From Paenibacillus phyllosphaerae (GTDB lineage: Bacteria; Bacillota; Bacilli; Paenibacillales; Paenibacillaceae), in contig NZ_JACHXK010000022.1 in the NCBI RefSeq assembly GCF_014192105.1, positions 1 to 64,000 of the forward strand: a stretch of 64,000 nt of DNA. Reading direction: 5' to 3'. Made by a program: the position numbers and the translations under genes. Shown here piece after piece: positions 10,172 through 18,492 of the stretch (positions within the stretch are counted from its first letter, which is position 1; every line of letters begins with the position of its first letter). A model generated the notes under the pieces. That model did no database searches and had not been told where the DNA came from. It worked only from the letters and a program-made list of their open reading frames with translations.

Positions 10172-10642
10172 TTGTCCAAACGTCCGAAGTCGAGCAAATC
10201 CGGCAAGTCGAATAAAGCCCGCAAACCCGTATCCACGCGTTCCCTGCTCCCGGGCATTAATATTCCAGGGATTAATATACCGATCGGACCTGGCGGCATC
10301 GGCCCAATCGGGCCTGGCGGTATAAGCCCAATAGGTCCGGGTACGCTGCCTCCTATCGGCCCCGGCGGCCCGGGAACCATTCCTCCACCTCCTCCATTCA
10401 TTCCAGGCGGGGGCCCTGGCGGCGTACCGCCATTCATCCCGGGAGGCAGCGCGGGTCCGATTCTGCAGTTCGTGCCGGGCTGCGTGAACAAATGGACTTA
10501 TATCACGACGAATAATGGCCAGTCCTTCTTTATGTATATTCAACGCTCGCAACCCTTCGGACAAACCGCCGGCTGGGTCTTCCCGACAATGACGTTCCAG
10601 ACGATCAATTCGTCTAGTATCGTTAGCGCACAGTGTAACTAA
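10172..10642 (+). CDS. Collagen-like Gly/Pro/Ile-rich surface protein
   Basis: Protein of 156 residues, TTG start at 10172 ten bases after AGAAGGGG. A basic N-terminus (KRPKSSKSGKSNKARKP, residues 2-18) is followed by a low-complexity region (about 28-92) built from GPGGIGPIGP-type repeats and a PPPPP run. A folded-looking C-terminal segment (about 93-156) contains two cysteines, one of them near the very end. No signal peptide is present. The make-up recalls exosporium or spore-coat collagen-like proteins of Paenibacillus and Bacillus, and spore genes lie 1.5 kb upstream; the role is an inference. Confidence 0.7.
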   Translation: MSKRPKSSKSGKSNKARKPVSTRSLLPGINIPGINIPIGPGGIGPIGPGGISPIGPGTLPPIGPGGPGTIPPPPPFIPGGGPGGVPPFIPGGSAGPILQFVPGCVNKWTYITTNNGQSFFMYIQRSQPFGQTAGWVFPTMTFQTINSSSIVSAQCN

Positions 10643-10722
10643 TGTAATCTGCGGGCGCTGCGACAGCGGCTGTGGATGGTTAACGAACGAGGAGCTGCGA
10701 GGAGGCCGCTCCTTGTTTTGTT

Positions 10723-10851
10723 TTATGCACAAACCTATGCAGGCAGCTGGGGATAGCGGATCAGCAGACCAAAGCGCGCAAAATGTTCTCCACATGTGGA
10801 TAATCGATAGCGGCAAGTTACTATACACAACAAAAAACCTCCTGTGCATAA
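10723..10851. promoter_or_regulatory. DnaA-box-like group 1
   Basis: Three exact matches to TTATNCACA, on either strand: TTATGCACA at 10723-10731, TGTGGATAA at 10795-10803 and TGTGCATAA at 10843-10851, plus a one-mismatch copy CTATACACA at 10821-10829. The last lies inside the tRNA-Arg terminator hairpin. Read with the denser group at 12.1 kb. Confidence 0.5.
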
Positions 10852-10864
10852 CGCCCAGGAGGTT
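10831..10864 (-). terminator. tRNA-Arg terminator
   Basis: On the minus strand a 9-bp stem AACCTCCTG / CAGGAGGTT is followed by TTTTTTG, 27 bases after the tRNA. Confidence 0.85.
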
Positions 10865-10890
10865 CGTTCGTTAAGTGTAATCGATAAAGC

Positions 10891-10967
10891 TGGCGCGCCC
10901 GAGAGGATTCGAACCTCCGACCTGCAGTTTAGGAAACTGTCGCTCTATCCTGCTGAGCTACGGGCGC
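10891..10967 (-). tRNA. tRNA-Arg(CCU)
   Basis: A 77-base tRNA on the minus strand with acceptor GCGCCCG / CGGGCGC, D-arm TAGCTCAGC, anticodon CCT (complement of 10931-10933), T-arm GGTTCGAATCC and encoded CCA. The outermost anticodon-stem pair is A-C. Confidence 0.95.
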
Positions 10968-10978
10968 GCGGTTTCATC

Positions 10979-11008
10979 ATTGTAGCATGGGAGGCTTGTC
11001 GCATGCAA
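10979..11008 (-). promoter_or_regulatory. Promoter of tRNA-Arg
   Basis: Minus strand TTGCAT, 18-bp spacer, TACAAT, 12 bp before the tRNA. It has the same form as the tRNA-Ser promoter in this window. Confidence 0.65.
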
Positions 11009-11183
11009 CGTGTAACAAGGAATGAATTGCATCTGTTTCCTCCCTATTGTCGTCACTCAGAATCGAATTAGGATTAGGAGGCTAATGCCTAATCTTACAT
11101 CTGATATACTGAGTAAATATGCATATGTATACAATCAAACTAGGCTATTAGCCCTACGGTATATGTGGAATTACGTCTAAAAA

Positions 11184-11222
11184 TGTCGAAATTATGCAGA
11201 ATTTACTCGGTTTTCTGTCGAC
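11184..11222. promoter_or_regulatory. Possible Spo0A boxes upstream of the Spo0E-like gene
   Basis: TGTCGAA at 11184-11190 is an exact Spo0A box (TGNCGAA) and TGTCGAC at 11216-11222 differs by one base. A TATAAT follows at 11255-11260, without a good -35, as is common for Spo0A-activated promoters. Confidence 0.45.
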
Positions 11223-11314
11223 AAGGTTTTACAAAATTCCTCGCCAATTGCGCGTATAATAAAATTGTTACTGATTGTAACCTTCGATGCGATTGGAGCG
11301 AATACCGAGGCGAC

Positions 11315-11503
11315 ATGAACGACAAAATGAAATTACTTGATGAGCTGAATGCGCTTCGCTTGAAGCTTCAACACATTGCGGAGGTCAGAGGGAGCTTGAC
11401 TGATCCGGATGTCCTTGCAGCTAGTGAAGCAGCCGATGAGCTGATAGTCAGCTTACAGCGCATGCAAAAAGAAGAGCTGATAAGGCTGCGTACCGGACAA
11501 TAA
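11315..11503 (+). CDS. Spo0E-like aspartyl-phosphate phosphatase
   Basis: Protein of 62 residues, start ATG 11315 behind GAGG. It has the Spo0E family pattern: a helix rich in Leu and Lys (MKLLDELNALRLKLQHI), then SLTDPDVLAASEAADELI matching the SxxVLxxSxxLDxLI signature, in which the central Asp is the catalytic centre. Usual Spo0E length is 50-85. The family dephosphorylates Spo0A~P and so holds back sporulation. The longer reading frame from 11165 is not supported. Possible Spo0A boxes upstream would make this a feedback loop. Confidence 0.8.
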   Translation: MNDKMKLLDELNALRLKLQHIAEVRGSLTDPDVLAASEAADELIVSLQRMQKEELIRLRTGQ

Positions 11504-11522
11504 CTCCCGTTCCAATATATGA

Positions 11523-12062
<540 letters not shown>

Positions 12063-12104
12063 TCATCGAATTGTGCCACGAACAAATATTCGTTGTTAAC
12101 ACGT

Positions 12105-12199
12105 TGTGCATAACATTGTGGATAACTGAGAGGTTACGCACACAACTATCCACAATTTATTCGAAAAGGTTGTGTATAAAGTGGATAACTTGTGGATAG
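12105..12199. promoter_or_regulatory. Dense DnaA-box-like cluster (group 2)
   Basis: Seven TTATNCACA-like 9-mers in 95 bp. Exact: TGTGCATAA 12105-12113, TGTGGATAA 12117-12125, TGTGTATAA 12171-12179. One mismatch: TTACGCACA 12134-12142, CTATCCACA 12146-12154, AGTGGATAA 12180-12188, TGTGGATAG 12191-12199. A further one-mismatch site, TCATCCACA, lies at 12331-12339 just before the kinase start. The whole 12000-12362 gap between tadA and the kinase holds no gene. Confidence 0.6.
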
Positions 12200-12362
12200 C
12201 ACCTTACATACACGGGAATTAGCCGATAACTTACGTATCCCCATGTGTATAGCATCATGAAGAAGGTTATCTAGGCTTTATACCAATAACTCGGGATAAT
12301 TGCGGAGCTTAACCTGCAGCATCCACAAACTCATCCACATTCCCACAAACGGAGGTATCCGC

Positions 12363-14669
12363 GTGTCCGTCAAAATGAAGCTAACGTTTATCATTTCACT
12401 CATCGTTTCCATTCTACTCGTCTTTAACGTGATTTTGAACGAATATTCCCTGCGGGTCAACCTTCAGGAAGATAACGAGTCCCAGATGGGGCAGCTGGCG
12501 AATCAGGCGATCAGCGCGTTAGCGTTATATGAGACGGGCGGTCGCATAATGGATATGTCGCTTGAGGAGAAGATGAAGGCCGCCTCCGCCGCGGCAGCCG
12601 TGCGGCTGAATAAGCCGGCAGACCAGATCACCGGCCAAGAGTTGGAGTTAATCGCGAAGCAGTATGGAATAACGGACATGGCGATCATCGTCCGAGATGA
12701 TAAGGGGGAATATAGCGTCGCGCAATCGTCATCGCATGAGAGCAAGGCATTGACCACGCCTGCATGGGGCAAGTGGCAGCAAGCCATATCGGAGAAAGGC
12801 AACGGTACAGGCGGGCAGCCATCCTTCTGGAGCAACCCGATAGCAGCGGTGTCGGAAGGCAGCCAGTTGGCAGAGAAGTGGAGTTATTATGATACGGGGC
12901 GGCAAGACTATTGGATCGGCGCTCATGTTGTCGATCCGCTTGCCCTCCAATACAAGACGCTCCTAGGGCCGGATTCGCTGCTAGCCGCGATTATCAATAA
13001 CCACACGCTTCTGCTTGATATGGCCGTATTCGAACTGAAGGAAGAGGTGTCATCGGCAGATGCGGGCAGCCTAGCAGCGGGGAAAGCGAAGCAGAAGGCC
13101 GAGCGGATCTACGGGACTTTCCAGCATCAATCCGCTGCGGATACGCAAGCCATGGTAAGCGCAGCAGGCGGCGATGCGGTACTCGTGGATGGCGATTGGG
13201 ATGGCAAGCAGGTACGGAAAGGCTTTTTCCGCGTACAGGAAATACAAGATGTGTACGTTGTTGCGCTAGCCTACGATATCGATCCGATGCTGGGCCAAAT
13301 CAAGCAACAGCGGAATACGCAGCTTTTCTTCGCGCTGCTCCTGCTAAGCGTCATCATATTGGGCAGCTACATGATCGCAGACTGGCTGATGAGACCGATC
13401 TCCGACGTGCTGCGGAAGGTCGATGAGGTTGCCAATGGGCGGTTCGGGGAGCCGCTTGAAGTGACGCGCAAAGATGAGATCGGCCAGCTCGCTCAGCACA
13501 TTAACGAGATGTCGATTAATTTAAGCGTCTATACGAGCAAGCTGACCCAATCGTTCGAGCAGAACCGATCGATGAAAGAATATCTGGAATCGTTCATTAA
13601 TCATACGACGGATGCGATTCACGTCATGGATCTCGATGGCCGTCTGACGCAGGTGAACCGGGCATTCGAGCAGATGTTCGGCTACGCCGAGGACGAAGCG
13701 GTCGGTCGGGAGCTGCCCTTGGTGCCGCCGCATCTGCTGACAGAGGAGCAGGAGGCGCTCGATTGGCTCATCTCCGGTCGGCTGCTGAATACGAGAGAAA
13801 CGGTACGCGTCACCAAAAGCGGCGAGTGGATCGATGTCAGCGTCACGACATCCCCGATCCGCGATCAGCACGGGAAGCTCCGGGCGCTGGCCAACATTAC
13901 GAGGGATGTGACCAGCCGCAACAAAATGGAGGAGCTGCTGCGCCGCTCCGAGAAGCTGACGACGGTGGGACAGTTAGCGGCCGGCGTCGCCCACGAGATC
14001 CGCAATCCGCTCACGACGCTGCGCGGCTTCCTCCAGCTTCACCAGGAGAAGGGCCAGCTCAATCCGAGGCATATCGATATTATGTTGTCTGAGCTTGACC
14101 GCATTAATCTGATCGTCGGCGAGTTCCTGATCCTGGCCAAGCCGCAGGCGACCCGCTTTGAAGTGAAGGATGTGCGATTTATTCTGGGCGATGTCATTTC
14201 CCTGCTCGACAGCCAGGCGCATCTGTGCGACATTATGTTTAAGATGGATTACACATCGGAGGTCTGCCAGATCTCATGCGAAGAGAATCAGCTGAAGCAA
14301 GTGTTCATTAATATTTTGAAGAATGCGATGGAAGCGATGCCGGAGGGCGGCGAGATCGAGGTGCAGGTGAAGCATGCGGGGCCAGACAAGGTCTCCATCG
14401 CCATTATCGATCAAGGAACCGGCATTCCGAGCGAGATGATTCCGAAGCTTGGCGATCCGTTCTTCACGGGCAAAGAGACTGGAACGGGGCTCGGGCTGAT
14501 GGTCAGCCAGCGGATTATACATAGCCATCACGGCATGCTCGATATTCAAAGCGAGGTTGACGTAGGCACCGTGGTAACCATTACGCTGCCTCTTCGCGAG
14601 GAGCGGGGGATCGAATCGCCGCAGGAGCAGGCGCCTCAAGCAACAATAGAAGAAAGGATGCGTACGTGA
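12363..14669 (+). CDS. Sporulation-type sensor histidine kinase (PAS, HAMP)
   Basis: Protein of 768 residues, GTG start at 12363 seven bases after GGAGG. Order: membrane segment 1 (about 9-24), large extracytoplasmic sensor (about 35-315), membrane segment 2 (about 320-342), HAMP, PAS (about 405-520), HisKA with phosphorylated His544 in AAGVAHEIRNPL, and HATPase_c with N box (FINILKNAMEAMPEGG), DQGTGIP and GTGLGL. No response regulator gene is adjacent; this orphan state and the HisKA sequence match Bacillus Kin kinases feeding the Spo0A phosphorelay, and a Spo0E-like gene is 0.9 kb away. The DnaA-box cluster lies just upstream. Confidence 0.9.
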   Translation: MSVKMKLTFIISLIVSILLVFNVILNEYSLRVNLQEDNESQMGQLANQAISALALYETGGRIMDMSLEEKMKAASAAAAVRLNKPADQITGQELELIAKQYGITDMAIIVRDDKGEYSVAQSSSHESKALTTPAWGKWQQAISEKGNGTGGQPSFWSNPIAAVSEGSQLAEKWSYYDTGRQDYWIGAHVVDPLALQYKTLLGPDSLLAAIINNHTLLLDMAVFELKEEVSSADAGSLAAGKAKQKAERIYGTFQHQSAADTQAMVSAAGGDAVLVDGDWDGKQVRKGFFRVQEIQDVYVVALAYDIDPMLGQIKQQRNTQLFFALLLLSVIILGSYMIADWLMRPISDVLRKVDEVANGRFGEPLEVTRKDEIGQLAQHINEMSINLSVYTSKLTQSFEQNRSMKEYLESFINHTTDAIHVMDLDGRLTQVNRAFEQMFGYAEDEAVGRELPLVPPHLLTEEQEALDWLISGRLLNTRETVRVTKSGEWIDVSVTTSPIRDQHGKLRALANITRDVTSRNKMEELLRRSEKLTTVGQLAAGVAHEIRNPLTTLRGFLQLHQEKGQLNPRHIDIMLSELDRINLIVGEFLILAKPQATRFEVKDVRFILGDVISLLDSQAHLCDIMFKMDYTSEVCQISCEENQLKQVFINILKNAMEAMPEGGEIEVQVKHAGPDKVSIAIIDQGTGIPSEMIPKLGDPFFTGKETGTGLGLMVSQRIIHSHHGMLDIQSEVDVGTVVTITLPLREERGIESPQEQAPQATIEERMRT

Positions 14670-14673
14670 TACG

Positions 14674-15444
14674 ATGCAGATGACGTCCACCCATCAAGCG
14701 AAGACGCCCTATCGGGCATTGCTGGCCGGGGCAACCGGCCTTGTCGGATCGGAACTGCTCACGCAATTGCTAGCCGATCCCGCATGCAGCAGCATTACAG
14801 TATTAGCTAGGCGTCCACTGTCCAAGGAAGCTTCTCGGAGCGGCTATGCAGCGAAGCTGCGCGTCATCGTCGCTGATTTTGACCGGCTGGAGGAAGCGCT
14901 CGACGGGGTGGAGGCAGACGTGGTATTCTGTGCGCTTGGCACGACGATCAAGACGGCGAAGACGCGCGAAGCATTCCGCAAGGTGGATTATGAATATCCG
15001 GCCCGTCTAGGTAACTGGGCCAGCGGTCATGGCGACACGCGAATGATCGTCATTTCGGCGGTAGGGGCGAGCTCGGGGTCTAAAGTGTTCTATAGTCGGG
15101 TAAAAGGAGAGATAGAGGATTATCTCCGCTCGCTCGGTCTCGCGGAGCTGCATCTGCTGCGCCCATCGCTGCTGCTCGGCAAACGTGCCGAGTTCCGCCT
15201 GGGCGAACGGATCGCCGTGCTCATGTCGCCGCTGCTGCGCGTACTGATGGTCGGACCCTTGCGCGTCTACCGGCCTGTGTGGGATGCTCAGGTGGCCGCG
15301 GCCATGCGGGCGGCTGCAAGCGGCAGAAGCGGGCTTCCGGGTGGACCTATAGACGGGCCGCAAGTTTATCTCTACGAGAATGATCAGATCGCCGAAGCGG
15401 GCAATGCAATGTTAAGGCAAGAAGCAGGAGGAACAGAGGCTTGA
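14674..15444 (+). CDS. NAD(P)-binding Rossmann-fold oxidoreductase
   Basis: Protein of 256 residues of the atypical SDR / HTATIP2-like type. The dinucleotide-binding GATGLVGSELL lies at about 18-28, with VFCALGTTIKTAKTREAFRKVDYE downstream as in these NAD(P)H-binding proteins. Substrate unknown. It begins four bases after the kinase stop and overlaps the next gene by four bases, so the three are probably co-transcribed. A second ATG two codons in is an equally possible start. Confidence 0.82.
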   Translation: MQMTSTHQAKTPYRALLAGATGLVGSELLTQLLADPACSSITVLARRPLSKEASRSGYAAKLRVIVADFDRLEEALDGVEADVVFCALGTTIKTAKTREAFRKVDYEYPARLGNWASGHGDTRMIVISAVGASSGSKVFYSRVKGEIEDYLRSLGLAELHLLRPSLLLGKRAEFRLGERIAVLMSPLLRVLMVGPLRVYRPVWDAQVAAAMRAAASGRSGLPGGPIDGPQVYLYENDQIAEAGNAMLRQEAGGTEA

Positions 15445-16136
15445 GAATCAATAAGTTTATTAGCGAGACAGGGGTATGCTCAAGACGGGAAGCCGATAAG
15501 CTCGTGGAGAGCGGCAGAGTTACGATCAATGGCCAAGTCGCGGAGCTGGGCAGCCAGGCGGAGCACGGCGACGATGTGCGCATCGACGGCAATCGGATTG
15601 GCGAGCAGAAGAGCCATGTCTATATCGCGCTGAATAAGCCTGTCGGCATTACGAGCACGACGGAAGAGCATGTGGAAGGCAATATCGTCGATTTCGTCGG
15701 CCACAAGGAGCGCATCTTCCCGATCGGGCGGCTCGATAAGGACTCCGAAGGTCTTATTCTCATGACGAACGATGGGGATATCGTCAACAAAATTTTACGG
15801 GCGGAAGGCAAGCACGACAAAGAATATATCGTCACCGTGGACCGTCCCGTTACGCCGCGCTTCGTCCAAGCGATGAGCGAAGGCGTGCATGTATTAGGGA
15901 GCATGACGCTGCCCTGCACGGTGAAGCAGGAGGGCGACCGCGTCTTCCGCATCATCCTGAATGAAGGCCGCAATCGCCAAATACGGCGGATGTGCTCGGC
16001 GTTCGGGTATCAGGTGCGCAAGCTGAAGCGGGTGCGCATCATGAATATCGAGCTGGGGTCGCTGGCCACGGGCAAGTGGCGGGATCTGTCCGCTGAGGAG
16101 CTTAAGCAGTTATTCGCGGATCTTGATTATCAATAA
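15441..16136 (+). CDS. rluF: 23S rRNA pseudouridine synthase, RluF type
   Basis: Protein of 231 residues, TTG start overlapping the previous stop. An N-terminal S4 RNA-binding domain (MRINKFISETGVCSRREADKLV) is followed by the RsuA/RluB/E/F catalytic domain with GRLDKDSEGL, whose Asp is the catalytic residue, and the GRNRQIRRM motif. Absence of the long basic C-terminal tail favours the RluF (U2604) branch over RluB; this assignment is by sequence pattern only. Confidence 0.88.
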   Translation: MRINKFISETGVCSRREADKLVESGRVTINGQVAELGSQAEHGDDVRIDGNRIGEQKSHVYIALNKPVGITSTTEEHVEGNIVDFVGHKERIFPIGRLDKDSEGLILMTNDGDIVNKILRAEGKHDKEYIVTVDRPVTPRFVQAMSEGVHVLGSMTLPCTVKQEGDRVFRIILNEGRNRQIRRMCSAFGYQVRKLKRVRIMNIELGSLATGKWRDLSAEELKQLFADLDYQ

Positions 16137-16153
16137 GCGGTATCTAATCGCAC

Positions 16154-16201
16154 AAAAGCCAGCGTAAATCGACACGAAAGTCGGATTACGCTGGCTTTTT
16201 C
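16154..16201. terminator. Bidirectional terminator between rluF and motB
   Basis: Long stem AAAAGCCAGCGTAA / TTACGCTGGCTTTTT with A- and T-runs on the two sides, placed between converging genes. Confidence 0.9.
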
Positions 16202-16222
16202 GGCATACACTAGATTGTAGAT

Positions 16223-17053
16223 CTATTCTTTGGGCGTAGCAGGGACTTGGCTTAAATTCTCCGGGTCAATGAATTTGCGAATGATCGATACTTCAACGCG
16301 GCGGTTCTTCGCACGTCCGGCTGCCGTTGTATTCGATATGCCGTCGAGCGGACGGTATTGACCGTAGCCAATGGCGCTGAACAGCTTCGGATCCAGCTTC
16401 TTGTTCGACAAGAGAATGTCCATGAAGCGAATGGCGCGCGCCGAGCTGAGATCCCAGTTCGACTTGAATTCCGAGGTCGAGATCGGTTGGTTATCCGTAT
16501 GGCCGGATACGACGATCTCATAGCCAGGGTACGATACGAGCATCGTGCCGATCGCAACGGCCAGTTTGCGGGAATCCGGCTTGACCGTGGCGCTGCCTGA
16601 AGCGAAGAGCGCGTTGTCGCTGATCGTGATCATCAGCTGGGATGCATTGAGCTTCGTATCCAGCTGCGTCGTCAGGCCGTTCGCTTTAATATAATTGTCG
16701 ACCTTCTTCTTGAGGTCTTCGAGCTGCTTCTGCTCCGCTTCCATCTGAGCTTTACGCTCTTTGTCGGCGGCGCTTGCGCTGGCCGCTTCGTTCTTGTCTT
16801 CCGTTTCATTCTTCTTCTTGTCATTGTCCGGTCCGGTCTCAATCGGCGATGTTTGGTCCAAGACGCCGGTTCCGCCGTTCAAGGCGCTATTGAAGGCTTG
16901 CGCCATCTCTTCGAACTTCTTGGCATCGACCGAGCTCATCGCGAATAGTACGATGAAAAGCGCCAGGAGCAGCGTAAGCAAGTCGGCATAAGGAATGAGC
17001 CAAGATTCATCCACATGCTCTTCATGGTGGGGATGTTTATGCTTTTTACTCAC
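16223..17053 (-). CDS. motB: Flagellar motor stator protein MotB
   Basis: Protein of 276 residues. One N-terminal membrane helix (about 20-42) starts with the SWLIPYADLLTLLLALFIVLFA pattern holding the proton-binding Asp of the stator. A charged linker is followed by the OmpA-like peptidoglycan-binding domain (about 140-260: VSGHTDNQPI, NWDLSSARA, NRRVEVSI). With MotA it forms the proton-driven stator; a few Bacillus-type pairs use sodium instead. It overlaps motA by eight bases. Confidence 0.96.
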   Translation of the reverse strand: MSKKHKHPHHEEHVDESWLIPYADLLTLLLALFIVLFAMSSVDAKKFEEMAQAFNSALNGGTGVLDQTSPIETGPDNDKKKNETEDKNEAASASAADKERKAQMEAEQKQLEDLKKKVDNYIKANGLTTQLDTKLNASQLMITISDNALFASGSATVKPDSRKLAVAIGTMLVSYPGYEIVVSGHTDNQPISTSEFKSNWDLSSARAIRFMDILLSNKKLDPKLFSAIGYGQYRPLDGISNTTAAGRAKNRRVEVSIIRKFIDPENLSQVPATPKE

Positions 17054-17834
17054 TAGCCGCTGCTCCTTTCTCCATCTTCGCGCGCTCTGTCGGCGTCAGA
17101 TAGACCGCTAGCTTCTGTTGGATAGCCGTAGTAGAAACACCGGATTGAATGGACAGCAAACCTTCGACCATCATCGTCTTAATCTCCATCTCACGCTTGG
17201 AAATACGCTTCAGCTTGTTGGAGATCGGGTGACAGACGACGTAACCGACGAAGATACCGAGCAACGTCGCGATAAAGGCACCTGCGATCGCATGGGCGAG
17301 TTTCTCCATATCCGCCATATCCTGCAAGGCCGCGATCAGACCGACCACGGCGCCCAATACGCCGAGCGTCGGGGCGTACGTACCGCCCTGGGTGAAGATC
17401 TGAGCACCAACGCGGTGGCGTTCTTCGGTAGCCGTGATATCTTCCATAAGGACATCATGAACCAAGTCCTGATCGTTGCCGTCAATGATCATCCGCATGC
17501 CGTTACGCAGGAATCCGTCTTGAATCTCATCGACTTTCGATTCCAGCGCAAGCAAACCTTCGCGGCGTGTTACGGATGCCCAATCTACGAACATCGTAAT
17601 GAGTTCTTCGCGTTTGATCAGCTTCTGCTCTTTGAAGATCAGCTTCAGCAGCGTCGGGAGTTTCATGACTTCCGACATCGGAAAGGCGATGAAGATCGTT
17701 GCGGCGGTACCGCCGATGATAATGAGATAGGCGGCCGGTACCATGAGGGACGCGAGCGGCGCGCCCTTGAGCACCATGCCGACAAAGATCGAGATTACCG
17801 CGAGTACGGCACCTATAAGCGTTGATTTTTCCAT
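17046..17834 (-). CDS. motA: Flagellar motor stator protein MotA
   Basis: Protein of 262 residues with four membrane segments (about 5-25, 33-52, 150-170, 182-202) and the MotA/TolQ family core (TYAPTLGVLGAVVGLIAAL; FIATLLGIFVGYVVCHPISNKL). The large cytoplasmic loop (about 60-145) carries the charged residues that contact FliG. First gene of a motAB operon pointing left. Confidence 0.96.
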   Translation of the reverse strand: MEKSTLIGAVLAVISIFVGMVLKGAPLASLMVPAAYLIIIGGTAATIFIAFPMSEVMKLPTLLKLIFKEQKLIKREELITMFVDWASVTRREGLLALESKVDEIQDGFLRNGMRMIIDGNDQDLVHDVLMEDITATEERHRVGAQIFTQGGTYAPTLGVLGAVVGLIAALQDMADMEKLAHAIAGAFIATLLGIFVGYVVCHPISNKLKRISKREMEIKTMMVEGLLSIQSGVSTTAIQQKLAVYLTPTERAKMEKGAAASE

Positions 17835-18038
17835 TCCTACACCCCATCTATTTTTATAGTAAACTTTGCTGACAAAAAGAACGGCAATTCGACAAAAATC
17901 ATTCTATCTTATTTATCGTCAAAACCGCACCGGAAATTAGAGCTATTCGTATGAAAAACGGGTATAACGTTAAATTTCCATGGAAATCGTGTAGAATAAG
18001 TGACAGATACGAGTATGGAAGAAAAGGTGGATGACGCG

Positions 18039-18332
18039 ATGGGCGTGAAGCATGCACGAGAATATAAAGAGATCTTAGAAGAACTGACCGAGGCGATCGG
18101 ATCGATCGGTGACGGGTACCTGTTCTTCGAGATGGAAGCCGCGGAATGGGAAGGGCTTGAAGTCGAGGAACGCAAGGATGTGCTCGAGGCGCTGGCCGAC
18201 GATGTTTTCTATGGATTAGGCGAGGATCCGGTCATTAAGGTAGGGGGCGGCATGATCGCCTATCGACCGAAACATCATTGCATCGAGGTATCGGTAGACG
18301 GGAAGGAAAGCCGGATTATCCGTTTGGTCTGA
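18039..18332 (+). CDS. Hypothetical acidic protein, 97 residues
   Basis: Start ATG 18039 chosen for AAAAGGTGG eight bases upstream; in-frame starts at 18000 and 18015 are less supported. The protein is soluble and strongly acidic in its first two thirds, ends in a short beta-rich stretch (IEVSVDGKESRIIRLV), and has no cysteine-rich or catalytic motif. Family not recognised. It stands alone between the divergent motA and an EAL gene. Confidence 0.7.
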   Translation: MGVKHAREYKEILEELTEAIGSIGDGYLFFEMEAAEWEGLEVEERKDVLEALADDVFYGLGEDPVIKVGGGMIAYRPKHHCIEVSVDGKESRIIRLV

Positions 18333-18492
18333 CCCAACGGGCGTAAGAAAATGGCGATGAATGGCGCGCGAACCGGCCAACGTAAAATAATGGGGGATTG
18401 TCGAACAAAGTCGAACTTGTCATCGTTCCGCTGCTCTCGTACAATGATGTTAAGTTATCTAACGCACAATTGTTGGCGAGGAGCGCGGCACA

